Shown: positions 25,477 through 34,243, numbered from the stretch's first letter. The stretch: 55,003 nucleotides of DNA from an uncultured Bacteroides sp. (GCA_900546925.1 UREV01000017.1:1-55003), one strand, 5' to 3'. Program-made: numbers and translations. The notes: generated by a model from the letters alone, not told the origin.

Positions 25477-26166
25477 TTACTCCCAGTTACCTGCGTTGTT
25501 GTTAGGTGCAGAGATACTGCCGACCTGAAGTCCTTCGTAACGGTTCATAGCCTCACGATCAGCGTCTAGGTTAATTCTGAGCTGGTTGTCAAGACCCTTG
25601 AGAAGTGACTTGTAAGGCATCTTGGCCTCGAAGAGAGGAACCTTTACACCTGAAACTTCTTTAATGATAGCTTCCATCTGGATGGTATCACCATTTGAGA
25701 ATGGAATATATCTCAATGAATCGATGTTGAAGTCTTTTCTTGAGTGGAACAATGTGTCCTTTACATTGATCTTGCTGGAGATAGAGAATACGAGTCTCTC
25801 TCCGTTTTTGTAAAGTTCGTACATCTGCTCAGGGGTAATGCCACGACGAGCTTTCTTAAGTTTCTCGGTGTTTACAACTGCCAAAGAGTCATCGTTTGAG
25901 CCGATCTGCATGAGAATCTCCATCTGTCCGTTCTTGTAGAAATCTGCAAGGGAGTCTGCTGATGAAGTGAACTTGCCATTCACAGCTTTGTAGGCTTCCT
26001 GAAGAGTACGAAGATCTTTCATTCTCTGAATTCCGACACTTTCGCGGTAATCCTTCTGCTTGTTGAAGTTAATAGGCTGCATGATGCTCTTGATGTTGGC
26101 ATATACGAGACCTGCGATTACGAGAAGCAGCAGAATGCTGACAATCTTTCTAACTAATCCGTTCAT
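25477..26166 (-). CDS. Membrane-anchored protein of unknown function
   Basis: The 229-residue protein has one N-terminal membrane helix (residues 7-24) and a soluble, charged remainder with DLRTLQEAYKAVNGKF near 50-65 and several aromatic strands. The layout, a short basic start, a single helix and a periplasmic domain, resembles a pseudopilin-like protein but there is no clear prepilin cleavage site. It is the first gene of a unit with DUF3822 and rsmD, with a -7 box at 26209. I do not recognise a named family. Confidence 0.7.
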   Translation of the reverse strand: MNGLVRKIVSILLLLVIAGLVYANIKSIMQPINFNKQKDYRESVGIQRMKDLRTLQEAYKAVNGKFTSSADSLADFYKNGQMEILMQIGSNDDSLAVVNTEKLKKARRGITPEQMYELYKNGERLVFSISSKINVKDTLFHSRKDFNIDSLRYIPFSNGDTIQMEAIIKEVSGVKVPLFEAKMPYKSLLKGLDNQLRINLDADREAMNRYEGLQVGSISAPNNNAGNWE

Positions 26167-26208
26167 TTTTATGTTTTGAGTTTTTATTATTATTCAATTC
26201 AGTTCGTA

Positions 26209-26216
26209 CAAAGTTA
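26209..26216 (-). promoter_or_regulatory. -7 box (TAACTTTG) of the 26166-24207 unit
   Basis: The minus strand reads TAACTTTG, matching TAnnTTTG, 42 bases upstream of the ATG at 26166. It is divergent from the NrnA-like gene. Confidence 0.5.
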
Positions 26217-26248
26217 TGAAAATGATTTATGAAATGCAATATAATTTG

Positions 26249-26256
26249 TAAATTTG
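26249..26256 (+). promoter_or_regulatory. -7 box (TAAATTTG) of the NrnA-like gene
   Basis: TAAATTTG matches TAnnTTTG and lies 20 bases before the ATG at 26277. Its position argues against the earlier in-frame ATG at 26229. Confidence 0.5.
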
Positions 26257-26276
26257 CGTTCGGAAATGATTTTGAC

Positions 26277-27338
26277 ATGAATTTGACAGAAGACGGAAAA
26301 ATACTCGCATTGACCAGACTGATAGATAGTTGCGACAAAATCAGCATTGTTGCGCACATTCATCCGGATGGAGATGCGGCCGGTAGCACATTGGCACTTA
26401 GGGAATATTTGGATACCATCGGCAAGGATGCGGTCGTCATTCTTCCTGAGCGTTTGCCTGATACTCTGGCCTTTTTGACGGAAAATGTACCTGCCGGAAG
26501 GTTGTTGTCCGGAACTGATGAACCGGAAGCATCTCAGAAACGTATCGAGGAGTCAGACCTGTTGTTCTGTCTGGACTGCAATTCGTTTTCCCGTACGGGT
26601 GTCCTCGAACAGTGGCTCCGTGCGTCGTCTGTCCATAAGGTCTTGATAGACCATCATTTGTCGCCGGAAACAGATTCTTTCGAAATCGTGTTTTCGGAGT
26701 CGGAGATCTCTTCTGCCTGCGAACTTACGTATCAGGTTCTTCTGGCACTTCCTTCTATCGGCGGAGATGCACACAAATTGCCTGTGTTCAGTGCGCGTGC
26801 CCTTATGACCGGCATGACTACCGACACTAACAATTTCGCGAACTCTGTGTATCCGTCCACCTTCGCCATGGCCTCTGCGCTTTTGGAAACGGGCGTGGAC
26901 AGAGACGCCATTTTGTCATCATTATATAATAGATACAGGGAAAACCGCATAAGACTCATGGGCTATCTGCTGTATGAAAACATGGCGATAACCGATGAAG
27001 GCGTCGCTTTGATGATAATCGACGAAGATATCGCGACGAAGTATGATATCCGTGATGGTGAAACGGAAGGCTTTGTGAATCTGCCACTTGCGATAGACAG
27101 AGTGAAGATGAGCATATTCCTTAAGCAGGATGACGGCGGATTTTTCCGCGTCTCAGTCCGTTCCAAAAAAGGAATCTCCGCGAACATATGCGCGATGAAA
27201 TATTTCCACGGAGGCGGCCATGAGTGCGCTGCCGGCGGCCGACTGTTGTTCCCGCAGGATATAGCGTCACCTGCCGGTGCCGAGGCTTTCCTCCGGAAGG
27301 TTTCTTTCGAATTTTTCAATGCCGATGAGAATGTTTAG
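26277..27338 (+). CDS. nrnA: DHH/DHHA1 phosphoesterase, NrnA-like oligoribonuclease/pAp phosphatase
   Basis: The 353-residue protein has the DHH-family motifs: HIHPDGDAAGS near 27-37, D-x-N in FCLDCNSFSRTG, the central DHH in LIDHHLSP near 120-127, and the DHHA1 glycine-rich FHGGGHECAAGGRL near 316-329. NrnA-type enzymes degrade oligoribonucleotides and dephosphorylate pAp in the cytoplasm. An in-frame ATG at 26229 would add 16 residues but the promoter lies inside that stretch. The next gene starts inside its 3' end. Confidence 0.9.
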   Translation: MNLTEDGKILALTRLIDSCDKISIVAHIHPDGDAAGSTLALREYLDTIGKDAVVILPERLPDTLAFLTENVPAGRLLSGTDEPEASQKRIEESDLLFCLDCNSFSRTGVLEQWLRASSVHKVLIDHHLSPETDSFEIVFSESEISSACELTYQVLLALPSIGGDAHKLPVFSARALMTGMTTDTNNFANSVYPSTFAMASALLETGVDRDAILSSLYNRYRENRIRLMGYLLYENMAITDEGVALMIIDEDIATKYDIRDGETEGFVNLPLAIDRVKMSIFLKQDDGGFFRVSVRSKKGISANICAMKYFHGGGHECAAGGRLLFPQDIASPAGAEAFLRKVSFEFFNADENV

Positions 27339-27888
27339 GTCAATGTTTTTACGCGTCGCAGCTTTTCTGGGAATTGTAGCGGCATGCTCTTGTACAAAAG
27401 AGGAAATCAAGACGGAGTACTCTCGTCAGGAAAAGAATATAGAAAGTTTCATCAATTCGACATTGACCTCAATAGATACTGCATATGTGGTTCAGAATAA
27501 GGGAGTCAGCAGGGTGGTGGTGGCGCCGGGAATCGAAGGCGACAGCTTGAAACTCGGCGGTAAGGTGACTCTTTATTATTCCGGTTTCGTGCTGAAAAGT
27601 TCATCATTGAGCCGGACCGAAATGTTCGCGACCAACAGCAGGGAAGAGGCGGCGGCATCGCAATGGCCTACTGCTGACGACAGTATGTTCGGTGTGAAGA
27701 CCATCGATACCTCGGACAAAGATGTTGTGGAAGGGTTGCGTTATGGACTGGTGGGTGTCAAGCCGGAGCAGGAGTGTTATATCGCGTTTTCCGGTAAACA
27801 TGGGTTCGGAAAGAAACCTTTAGGCACGATTCCTGCAAATGCAGCGCTGGTTTATCATGTTTGGGTGGAGAATATCTCGAACAAATAG
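27325..27888 (+). CDS. FKBP-type peptidyl-prolyl isomerase-like lipoprotein
   Basis: The predicted start at 27325 (or the ATG at 27331) gives about 187 residues with a lipoprotein signal ending IVAACSC. The remainder resembles an FKBP domain: GGKVTLYYSGFVL, VVEGLRYGLVGVKPEQECYIAFSGKHGFGKKPLGTIPANAALVYHVWV. That order (beta strands, EGLR..L.G.. and ...GYG/IP..L.Y.V.) is the FKBP signature. It overlaps the end of the NrnA-like gene by 14 bases. It would act in the periplasm, tethered to a membrane. A gene of the same family follows. Confidence 0.75.
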   Translation: MRMFRSMFLRVAAFLGIVAACSCTKEEIKTEYSRQEKNIESFINSTLTSIDTAYVVQNKGVSRVVVAPGIEGDSLKLGGKVTLYYSGFVLKSSSLSRTEMFATNSREEAAASQWPTADDSMFGVKTIDTSDKDVVEGLRYGLVGVKPEQECYIAFSGKHGFGKKPLGTIPANAALVYHVWVENISNK

Positions 27889-27931
27889 AGGTATACCGCA
27901 TTACGAAAATGGTTTAGAATAATATTTGAAG

Positions 27932-28969
27932 ATGAATAATATAATGATTAAGAGGCTTTTAATGTTGCCGTTGGCTGCCGCAGTTCTTTTGACGGGCTGC
28001 GCCAAGTCTGAGAAGACTAATGATCATGAGACGACCAAGCGTTATCTGGATGCATGGGTGGGTGTGAACTATCCCGGGGTTACTCCTACGGAACTCGGCA
28101 TTTATATTTTGGAAGACAAGCCCGGTACCGGTGAAATGTATGATGCGAAACAGACTTTCGTTATAGCCAATTATACTATCCGTGATTTGGAAGGTAATGT
28201 TTCTTCTACTACTGACAAGAAGTTGTCTCAGCAGATAGGAAGCTATGATGCCTCTTATTATTATGGTAATCATGTTTGGATTTCCGGTGAGGGTTCGATG
28301 GCTGCGGGTGTGGAGGACCTTTTGATGGGCATGCGTGTCGGTGGTACTCGTACGGCATTGATTCCAAGTTGGTTATATACTACTGACAGATATAAGAACA
28401 AGTCTGACTATATTAAGAAGAAGATTAAGGACGAAGGAACTAGCGGTATCTATACAGTTACTCTCAATGGCCTTTCCAATAATATTCTCAAGGTGGAGAT
28501 AGACTCTATGGAGGTTTATTCCAAGAAGTATCTCTCAGGTGTGGATTCCACTTCTTATGGTTTTTATTATAAGCAGGTTCAGGCTCCTACAGACACAAAT
28601 GCATTCAAGTCTGATACTACTATATATATTAATTATACTGGTCGTCTTCTTAACCGTCAGGTTTTCGATACTACCGATCCGGACACGGCCAAGATGTACA
28701 ATATTTACAGTTCGTCCAGGATTTACGAGCCGGTAGGCATCAAATGGGGAGACACTTTCTCGGATATCAAGATGACTTCTTCTTCCAGCGATGATTCTGA
28801 CATAATTGCAGGATTTGCCAAGACCTTGTGGAAGATGCGCAAATATGAGAAGGGCGTCGGTATGTTCTTCTCGCCTTATGGCTATGCAAGTAATGGAAGC
28901 GGTAATAAAATCCCGTCTTTTGCTCCGCTTGTATTTGAGATAGAAATCGTGGATAAACCAGAGTCTTAG
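27932..28969 (+). CDS. FKBP-type peptidyl-prolyl isomerase lipoprotein, probable two-domain
   Basis: The ATG at 27932 gives 345 residues with a lipobox near 21-25 (LLTGC). Two FKBP-like units follow. One (about 65-190) has TFVIANYTIRDLEGNV, AAGVEDLLMGMRVGGTRTALIPSWL and VEIDSMEV. The other (about 205-345) has DTTIYINYTGRLLNRQVFDTT, IIAGFAKTLWKMRKYEKGVGMFFSPYGYA and APLVFEIEIVD. Bacteroidota often encode such pairs of FKBP lipoproteins, as with the previous gene. A TTG-initiated extension to 27926 is possible but unlikely. Confidence 0.8.
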   Translation: MNNIMIKRLLMLPLAAAVLLTGCAKSEKTNDHETTKRYLDAWVGVNYPGVTPTELGIYILEDKPGTGEMYDAKQTFVIANYTIRDLEGNVSSTTDKKLSQQIGSYDASYYYGNHVWISGEGSMAAGVEDLLMGMRVGGTRTALIPSWLYTTDRYKNKSDYIKKKIKDEGTSGIYTVTLNGLSNNILKVEIDSMEVYSKKYLSGVDSTSYGFYYKQVQAPTDTNAFKSDTTIYINYTGRLLNRQVFDTTDPDTAKMYNIYSSSRIYEPVGIKWGDTFSDIKMTSSSSDDSDIIAGFAKTLWKMRKYEKGVGMFFSPYGYASNGSGNKIPSFAPLVFEIEIVDKPES

Positions 28970-28980
28970 GAGTCTTGCTT

Positions 28981-30390
28981 ATGGCTGTATCAGGTACTGT
29001 CCCGACAGAACTTGGAGATAAGAAAATACGCGATTTGCTTATGCAGTATGCAGTCCCGGCTATTATAGCTATGACTGCATCTTCGCTTTACAATATGGTC
29101 GACAGTATCTTTATCGGTCATATAAAGGATGTCGGGTCTTATGCGATTTCAGGACTCGCCGTCACCTTCCCGCTGATGAATATTTCTACGGCTCTCGGTA
29201 CCCTTGTAGGTGTCGGAGCTTCGACTATTTTGTCAATGCTGCTGGGACAGAGAAATTATCAGGCTGCCAACAAGGTGATTATAAACGAGGTGATGCTGAA
29301 TGTAATCATCGGTACCTTGTATACCGTCATTACTCTTGTATTCCTGGATCCTATTCTGATGTTTTTTGGGGCCAGCGCGAATACGTTGCCTTATGCAAGG
29401 GATTATATGGTGATAATCCTAATTGGAAATGTCATAACTCATTTGTACTTCGGACTGAACAATATCATCAGGGCTTCCGGTAATCCGAAACTAGCAATGG
29501 CATTGACCATATTTACCGTGGTTTCGAATACTATCTTGGACCCGATTTTCATTTTCTGGCTGGATATGGGAATCAAGGGAGCGGCGCTCGCAACGGTGAT
29601 TTGCCAGCTGCTTGCGTTGGTTTATACTGTCAGGTATTTCTTGAGTGGCAAGAACTATCTGCGTCTTCCGCGGAGGATGTCGGAATACAGACTGGATTGG
29701 AGAATCGCAAAGGATTCATTGACAATAGGTATGGGACCGTTCCTGATGAACTCTGCGGCTTGTATAGTCACGATGTTCATTAATCAGCAGCTGTCCAAGT
29801 ATGGCGGTGATTTGGCTATCGGTGCTTACGGTATAGTGAACAGATTCACTTTCCTTTTCATTATGGTGAATATGGGACTGAATCAGGGTATGCAGCCTAT
29901 AGCGGGATATAATTTCGGCGCAAGAGAATATAGCCGTGTAAAGCAAGTATTTTGGCTGACAGTAATTTGTGCGTCAGCGGTGAGTTTCTTGGGTTTCATC
30001 GTCTCGGAGTGCTGCCCTGATATAGCCGTTTCGTTGTTTACCAATGATCCTGAACTGATGGCTTTGGCTGACAAAGGATTGCGAATGATGAACATTGCGT
30101 TGCCTCTGGTTGGTTTCCAGATGGTTACGACTAACTTTTTCCAGAGTTTGGGAATGGTTCACAAGTCCATTTTCCTTTCTCTTTCCCGTCAGTTATTGTT
30201 CCTTGTACCGTTGATATATTTCTTGCCGGTATTTTTCGGACATAAAGGGGTGTGGATGAGTTTTCCTATTGCGGACACCATTTCCATAATCTTGTCGGCG
30301 GTGATGCTTCTGATGCTTTTCAGAAAGTTCCGTCTGCTGAATGACGGAGATGACCCGTCGATTCTCGGAAGTAAAATTAAACAAGCATAA
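28981..30390 (+). CDS. MATE family efflux transporter
   Basis: The 469-residue protein has about 12 hydrophobic helices in two six-helix halves. MATE landmarks include VPAIIAMTASSLYNMVDSIFIGH near the N-terminus, LTIGMGPFLMNSAACIVTMFINQQL at the middle, and NQGMQPIAGYNFGAREYSRVKQV near 302-324. MATE proteins export drugs or metabolites with a Na+ or H+ gradient. The ATG at 28981 is chosen over the upstream TTG at 28975. It is followed 2 bases later by the cytidylate-kinase-like gene, so they may share a transcript. Confidence 0.93.
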   Translation: MAVSGTVPTELGDKKIRDLLMQYAVPAIIAMTASSLYNMVDSIFIGHIKDVGSYAISGLAVTFPLMNISTALGTLVGVGASTILSMLLGQRNYQAANKVIINEVMLNVIIGTLYTVITLVFLDPILMFFGASANTLPYARDYMVIILIGNVITHLYFGLNNIIRASGNPKLAMALTIFTVVSNTILDPIFIFWLDMGIKGAALATVICQLLALVYTVRYFLSGKNYLRLPRRMSEYRLDWRIAKDSLTIGMGPFLMNSAACIVTMFINQQLSKYGGDLAIGAYGIVNRFTFLFIMVNMGLNQGMQPIAGYNFGAREYSRVKQVFWLTVICASAVSFLGFIVSECCPDIAVSLFTNDPELMALADKGLRMMNIALPLVGFQMVTTNFFQSLGMVHKSIFLSLSRQLLFLVPLIYFLPVFFGHKGVWMSFPIADTISIILSAVMLLMLFRKFRLLNDGDDPSILGSKIKQA

Positions 30391-30392
30391 TC

Positions 30393-31055
30393 ATGAATGA
30401 TAACAGACTGATAATCAATGTCGGAAGACAGTTTGGAAGCGGGGGTAAGCTTGTCGCCCTTGCGCTTGGACGTAAACTTGGCATTCCTGTATATGATCAG
30501 GAACTTATAACTAAAGCCGCAGAGGAAAGCGGTTTCAGTAAGGAGCTTTTCGCGAAGAGTGATGAAAAGCGTAATATGCTTGCATTCTCCAGTTTTGTGG
30601 TGGATGTCGGCAGGTTCGGTTCTGTGGATAACTATATGAATGATAATCAGTTGTTTGTTATCCAAAGTAATGTTATCCGCTCTATAGCAGACAAAGGTTC
30701 TGCTATATTCATAGGTCGTTGTTCGGATTACATTTTACGTGATCGCAAGTGTCTGGATGTATTTGTGACTGCTGCTGATGCTGTGAGAATCAAGCGTGTG
30801 GCTGCTCGTATGAACCTTTCTCCGGAGCAGGCAGAGTCTCTTATCCGCAAGAAGGACCGCACCAGGGAGACATATTATAATTATTATACTTTCGGAAACT
30901 GGGGCGTGGCTTCCAATTATGATTTGTGTGTAGACTCGTCGATCTTGGGCATTGACGGAACCGCTGATATGATCATTGACTTTACCCGTAGGTCCGGATT
31001 GCTGAAGGGTGCGCTTCCGGGTGATTCTACTATCGAGGTGGAGGCGGCGAAATGA
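30393..31055 (+). CDS. Cytidylate kinase-like family protein
   Basis: The 220-residue protein opens LIINVGRQFGSGGKLVALALGRKLGIPVYDQELI, a P-loop of form GRxFGSGGK and the layout of cytidylate kinase-like (AAA_33/Cytidylate_kin2) proteins. LGRCSDYILRDRKCLDVFVTA appears near 106-126, and NYYTFGNWGVASNYDLCVDSS near 175-195. Substrate is unknown and it is distinct from the essential Cmk. It ends in an ATGA overlap with the serine hydrolase gene. Confidence 0.85.
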   Translation: MNDNRLIINVGRQFGSGGKLVALALGRKLGIPVYDQELITKAAEESGFSKELFAKSDEKRNMLAFSSFVVDVGRFGSVDNYMNDNQLFVIQSNVIRSIADKGSAIFIGRCSDYILRDRKCLDVFVTAADAVRIKRVAARMNLSPEQAESLIRKKDRTRETYYNYYTFGNWGVASNYDLCVDSSILGIDGTADMIIDFTRRSGLLKGALPGDSTIEVEAAK

Positions 31056-32344
31056 GGATTCGAAAGACAGGTCTGATTTTCGGGCTCATGGCGGCTGCTG
31101 CGGTTGTGGGACTTTGTGTGTCGTTGTCTTCATCTGAGGGTGAAATTCCTCCGGTGGATCCGCGTAAGCCTGCGAGGTTGAATGAGGTTTTGACGAATGA
31201 AAAGTCCGATACGTCAGCGCTTTATGGTCTTGACCGAAAGGTGGAGTCGTATATGAGGCAGTGGTCTCTACGTGGGGTTTCGTTGTCGATTATGCGCAGG
31301 GATTCACTTGTTTACTCGAAGGGTTATGGTTGGTCGGATGCTGAGAAGCAGAAAGAAATGGAGCCGTCGCATATCCTTCGTGTGGCTTCTGTTTCCAAGT
31401 TGTTGACGGCTGCTGGAATAATGGTTCTTCAGGAGCAGGGAAAACTGTCGTTGAGGGATACTGTTTTCGGCCCGCGTGGAATTCTTACCGATTCGGTCTA
31501 TACTTCAGTGATGAAGGATCCGAATTATAACAAGATAACAGTCGAGGATTTGCTTCGTCATAAGGGTGGTTTTACCTCTGTAGGTGGAGACCCGATGTTT
31601 TCTACACGATATGTGATGCAGCAGAATCATCTGGATACGCCACCGGATCATCTTACGCTTATGAGGACGCAGCTCAAGAGGCGTCTGCGTTTCGTTCCAG
31701 GGACTTCCCAGTATTATTCGAATTTCGGTTATCTGCTTCTCAGTATGATTATCGAGAAGGTGTCAGGTGTTGATTATGAGAAGTTTATGCAGGATAATGT
31801 GCTTTTCCCCGCCGGCTGTGTGGATATGCACATCGCTCATAATTATTACGAGGACAAGTACCGCAATGAGGTGAAGTATTACAATGGCGCCGATTCTGGG
31901 CTGATAGAGGAGTATAACAACAGCGGACGTATGGTGGACCGTTGTTACGGAGGTAATGATATCCGTTCCCTTGCCGGAGCCGGAGCATGGGTGACTTCTA
32001 CAGCGGAACTTGCCCGTTTCGTGGCCTCAATCGATGGCCGTCCGGAGGTTCCGGATATCATTTCGAAGGAGAGTGTGGATGCCATGACCCAGTGGTTCGA
32101 CGAGCGTACATATTCGCTGGGCTGGAATGATACCAAGCCGACAGGGGAGTGGACGCGCACGGGAACTTTCTCAGGGACAAGTGCTCTGATAAAGTACTAT
32201 CCTGACGGTGAGTGCTGGATAATGGTAACCAACACCAGCACTTGGAAAGGCCCCGGTTTCACCCGCTACACAGCAGGACTGTTCCGCGACCTGCGCGCCA
32301 AGTATTCTGCGGCGCTTCCTGCCAGGGATCTGTTTTATGAGTAG
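31052..32344 (+). CDS. Serine hydrolase, beta-lactamase/class C-like (PF00144)
   Basis: The 430-residue protein has an N-terminal membrane anchor or uncleaved signal (residues 9-26). The catalytic S-x-x-K is SVSK in LRVASVSKLLTAAG near 108-121. The Y-x-N is YSN near 208-210 (in SQYYSNFGYLLL), and the third motif is TGTFSGTSALI near 370. Members include penicillin-binding proteins, esterases and peptidases; I cannot choose a substrate. It overlaps the upstream gene by four bases and is followed by a decayed region without an intact gene. Confidence 0.85.
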   Translation: MRIRKTGLIFGLMAAAAVVGLCVSLSSSEGEIPPVDPRKPARLNEVLTNEKSDTSALYGLDRKVESYMRQWSLRGVSLSIMRRDSLVYSKGYGWSDAEKQKEMEPSHILRVASVSKLLTAAGIMVLQEQGKLSLRDTVFGPRGILTDSVYTSVMKDPNYNKITVEDLLRHKGGFTSVGGDPMFSTRYVMQQNHLDTPPDHLTLMRTQLKRRLRFVPGTSQYYSNFGYLLLSMIIEKVSGVDYEKFMQDNVLFPAGCVDMHIAHNYYEDKYRNEVKYYNGADSGLIEEYNNSGRMVDRCYGGNDIRSLAGAGAWVTSTAELARFVASIDGRPEVPDIISKESVDAMTQWFDERTYSLGWNDTKPTGEWTRTGTFSGTSALIKYYPDGECWIMVTNTSTWKGPGFTRYTAGLFRDLRAKYSAALPARDLFYE

Positions 32345-32351
32345 GGGAGCC

Positions 32352-32860
32352 TAATTTATTGCGCGTTTAGAATCCTTTTTGGACAACCTGGCTTTGAATC
32401 GCCCGTAAGAGTAATTAATCCGTCCTATCTTGACTAGCAATTGAACAGCCTTTTGAGCGTGTTCGCCTGGCGGAACTTTACAGTGGTATTGCCATTACAT
32501 TACTATGAGACCTCCTATGGAGGCTACGCCGTGAAAGGAATCGTCGTTTTTTTCTGTAGGAATACTTAGCAACCTTTTTGTCCGCTGCGATACATTTTAG
32601 ATGTAGCGAGTTCATCTTCTCGCTCACGTTGATAGAATAGGACTTCTTTTAGTTGCTCTCGTTGAGGATGTTGTCCTCGGAGAAGTCTGTAGTATCTGGA
32701 GGATGATATCCGATGAATAGATGTGGATATTGTCGCGGTTGTCTCAGGGCGGCTTTATTTTCAATATCTACTCGATGCAGTCGCTACCGCACAGGTAGCT
32801 TCCGAACATTGATGCCAAGAAACGCCATAATCCTTTGCGTTAGAAAAGTGATGTAATTTA
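32352..32860 (-). pseudogene. Degenerate IS1380-family transposase remnant
   Basis: Read on the minus strand across frames, this stretch gives MFGSYLCGSDCIE (ATG at 32809), then HIYSSDIILQILQ, then INVSEKMNSLHLK and AADKKVAKYSYRKK, then FHGVASIGGLIV near 32500-32540. These match in order the IS1380-type transposase pattern (YxCGSDCxED, SxDTILRxI, NxAEKLNxLL, DxxYSYKK, GYxPGVAxIGGxIV). Several stops and at least three frame changes interrupt it. The C-terminal half of the transposase is largely missing. No terminal repeats were found. The assignment is by pattern memory across frames, not a search. Confidence 0.6.
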
Positions 32861-32883
32861 AAAATAACTAAATATATTGAAAT

Positions 32884-33042
32884 ATGAATTGTCCATTGTC
32901 CACAGAGCAAATAATGATGGCTTATCATTGCTCCAAAGAAGCCGCAATACTTGTGCGGGCTTTTTTTCAATTTGGTTTTATTCCTGCAGGCTCTTCTTCT
33001 AGCGCAGAAGCAGAAGCTAGGCGTGTGATTGATGAAATGTAA
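32884..33042 (+). CDS. Small hypothetical protein, 52 residues
   Basis: An ATG at 32884 opens a 52-residue ORF beginning MNCPLSTEQIMMAYHCSKEA and ending EARRVIDEM. It has balanced composition and an amphipathic look, unlike the low-complexity frames around it, but no recognisable domain. It lies between the transposase remnant and two hairpins. A shorter ORF (33100-33174, MSSEELYLLTKMEKMRRIYS start) follows. Either could be a real small protein or chance. Confidence 0.3.
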   Translation: MNCPLSTEQIMMAYHCSKEAAILVRAFFQFGFIPAGSSSSAEAEARRVIDEM

Positions 33043-33216
33043 GGATTTATATGAAAGCTCACAGGTATGAAGTAACCGTCCCAGCAACCCCATCTTGACA
33101 TGAGCTCAGAAGAATTATACCTTCTAACAAAAATGGAAAAGATGAGAAGAATATACTCATCAGGCGAGTCTTAATGTATAAGAGTCACTTTAATAACGTC
33201 ATTTTTAATATTCAAT

Positions 33217-33264
33217 AAGTGCGCGAACCTTTGCAGATTTACGTTTACATCGGTTTGCGCACTT
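33217..33264. repeat. 13-base inverted repeat with 22-base loop
   Basis: AAGTGCGCGAACC (33217-33229) and GGTTTGCGCACTT (33252-33264) pair with one mismatch around a 22-base loop. It sits in the gap before mazG and is not followed by a clear U-tract on either strand, so it is not a typical terminator. It could mark a structured RNA or a recombination site. Confidence 0.6.
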
Positions 33265-33280
33265 GTCGTGTACTGCTGTC

Positions 33281-33302
33281 TTACATGAATTGTGTCATGT
33301 AA
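33281..33302. repeat. Perfect 8-base inverted repeat (TTACATGA/TCATGTAA)
   Basis: TTACATGA and TCATGTAA are separated by six bases, just 17 bases past the larger inverted repeat. On the plus strand it runs into AAAAAG, so on the minus strand a T-run precedes it. It could be an operator, a small RNA element or part of a mobile-element end. Confidence 0.45.
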
Positions 33303-33358
33303 AAAGTATTGTATTTGATGGAACTATTCTTGGCTATGTGTGGTGATACGGCTTTGTA

Positions 33359-34243
33359 CTAACCGTTACAAGCATCTGGGAGACAATAAGGTTTCTCCAA
33401 CTTCTTGGCCTCGTCCCAGATTTCATCCATCTCGGCCAATGTCATGTCATGAAGATTTCTGCCTTTTCTGATGGTCTGTTCTTCCAGATATGTGAAACGG
33501 CGGCGGAACTTGTCGCATGCGCGGTTCAACGCGGTATCAGGATTCAAACCATAAAGCCTGGCAGCATTGACCACAGAAAAAAGAAAATCGCCCAACTCCT
33601 CCTCGGCACGGTCCCTCGCGGAACCCGGGGTCGGGGTCATCGTGTAGCCGGCAGGGACAGTATCGTCGAGCCCCTCCTCGACAGCCATTGACTCCAACTC
33701 GGCCTGAAACTCGCTCTGCTCTTCCTTCACTTTCTCCCAAACTTGCGACGGGCGCTCCCAATCGAAGCCGACGCCGCGGGCCTTGTCTTGCATCGAATAG
33801 GCTTTCAAAATCGGCGGCATGGAGTCCGGCACACCTGAAAGAATACGCTTGTTCGCACCCTTCTCCTTCATCTTCATCATTTCCCAATTTTCAGAAACCT
33901 GCTCAGCATCAGCGGCTTGCGTATTGGAAAATACGTGAGGATGGCGGAACGTCATTTTCTCGCAGAGCCTGTCCATGACATCTGCGACGTCGAATTTCCC
34001 CTGCTCTTCCGCGATTTTGGAATAGAATACGATATGAAGCAGCAAGTCTCCGAGTTCTTTTTTCGCCTCCTGGTCCTCCTTTTTCATGACAGCGTCGCTC
34101 AACTCGTAAACTTCTTCGACCGTCATCGGCCTGAGTGTGTCCCAAGTCTGCGCCGCGTTCCAAGGACATTTAGCCCTGAGTTTATCCATAATGTCCAGCA
34201 CTCTGCCGAACTGCTCCATTTTTTCTTCTTTCGTGTGTTTCAT
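33359..34243 (-). CDS. mazG: Nucleoside triphosphate pyrophosphohydrolase MazG
   Basis: The 294-residue protein has two MazG domains. The N-terminal one shows KCPWNAAQTWDTLRPMTVEEVYEL at 20-43 and KKELGDLLLHIVFYSKIAEEQG, with the EExxD-type metal-binding pattern. The second shows EEELGDFLFSVVNAARL near 231-247 and FTYLEEQTIRKGRNLHDMTL near 262-281. It clears abnormal NTPs such as dUTP or 8-oxo-NTPs in the cytoplasm, by family. It is slightly longer than E. coli MazG (263 residues). It is divergent from the CoA-transferase. Confidence 0.93.
   Translation of the reverse strand: MKHTKEEKMEQFGRVLDIMDKLRAKCPWNAAQTWDTLRPMTVEEVYELSDAVMKKEDQEAKKELGDLLLHIVFYSKIAEEQGKFDVADVMDRLCEKMTFRHPHVFSNTQAADAEQVSENWEMMKMKEKGANKRILSGVPDSMPPILKAYSMQDKARGVGFDWERPSQVWEKVKEEQSEFQAELESMAVEEGLDDTVPAGYTMTPTPGSARDRAEEELGDFLFSVVNAARLYGLNPDTALNRACDKFRRRFTYLEEQTIRKGRNLHDMTLAEMDEIWDEAKKLEKPYCLPDACNG

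Noticed and set aside
32511..32523. CCTCCTATGGAGG palindrome as a regulatory site
   Set aside because: It falls in the GGV/IGG-coding part of the transposase remnant and is explained by the coding sequence.
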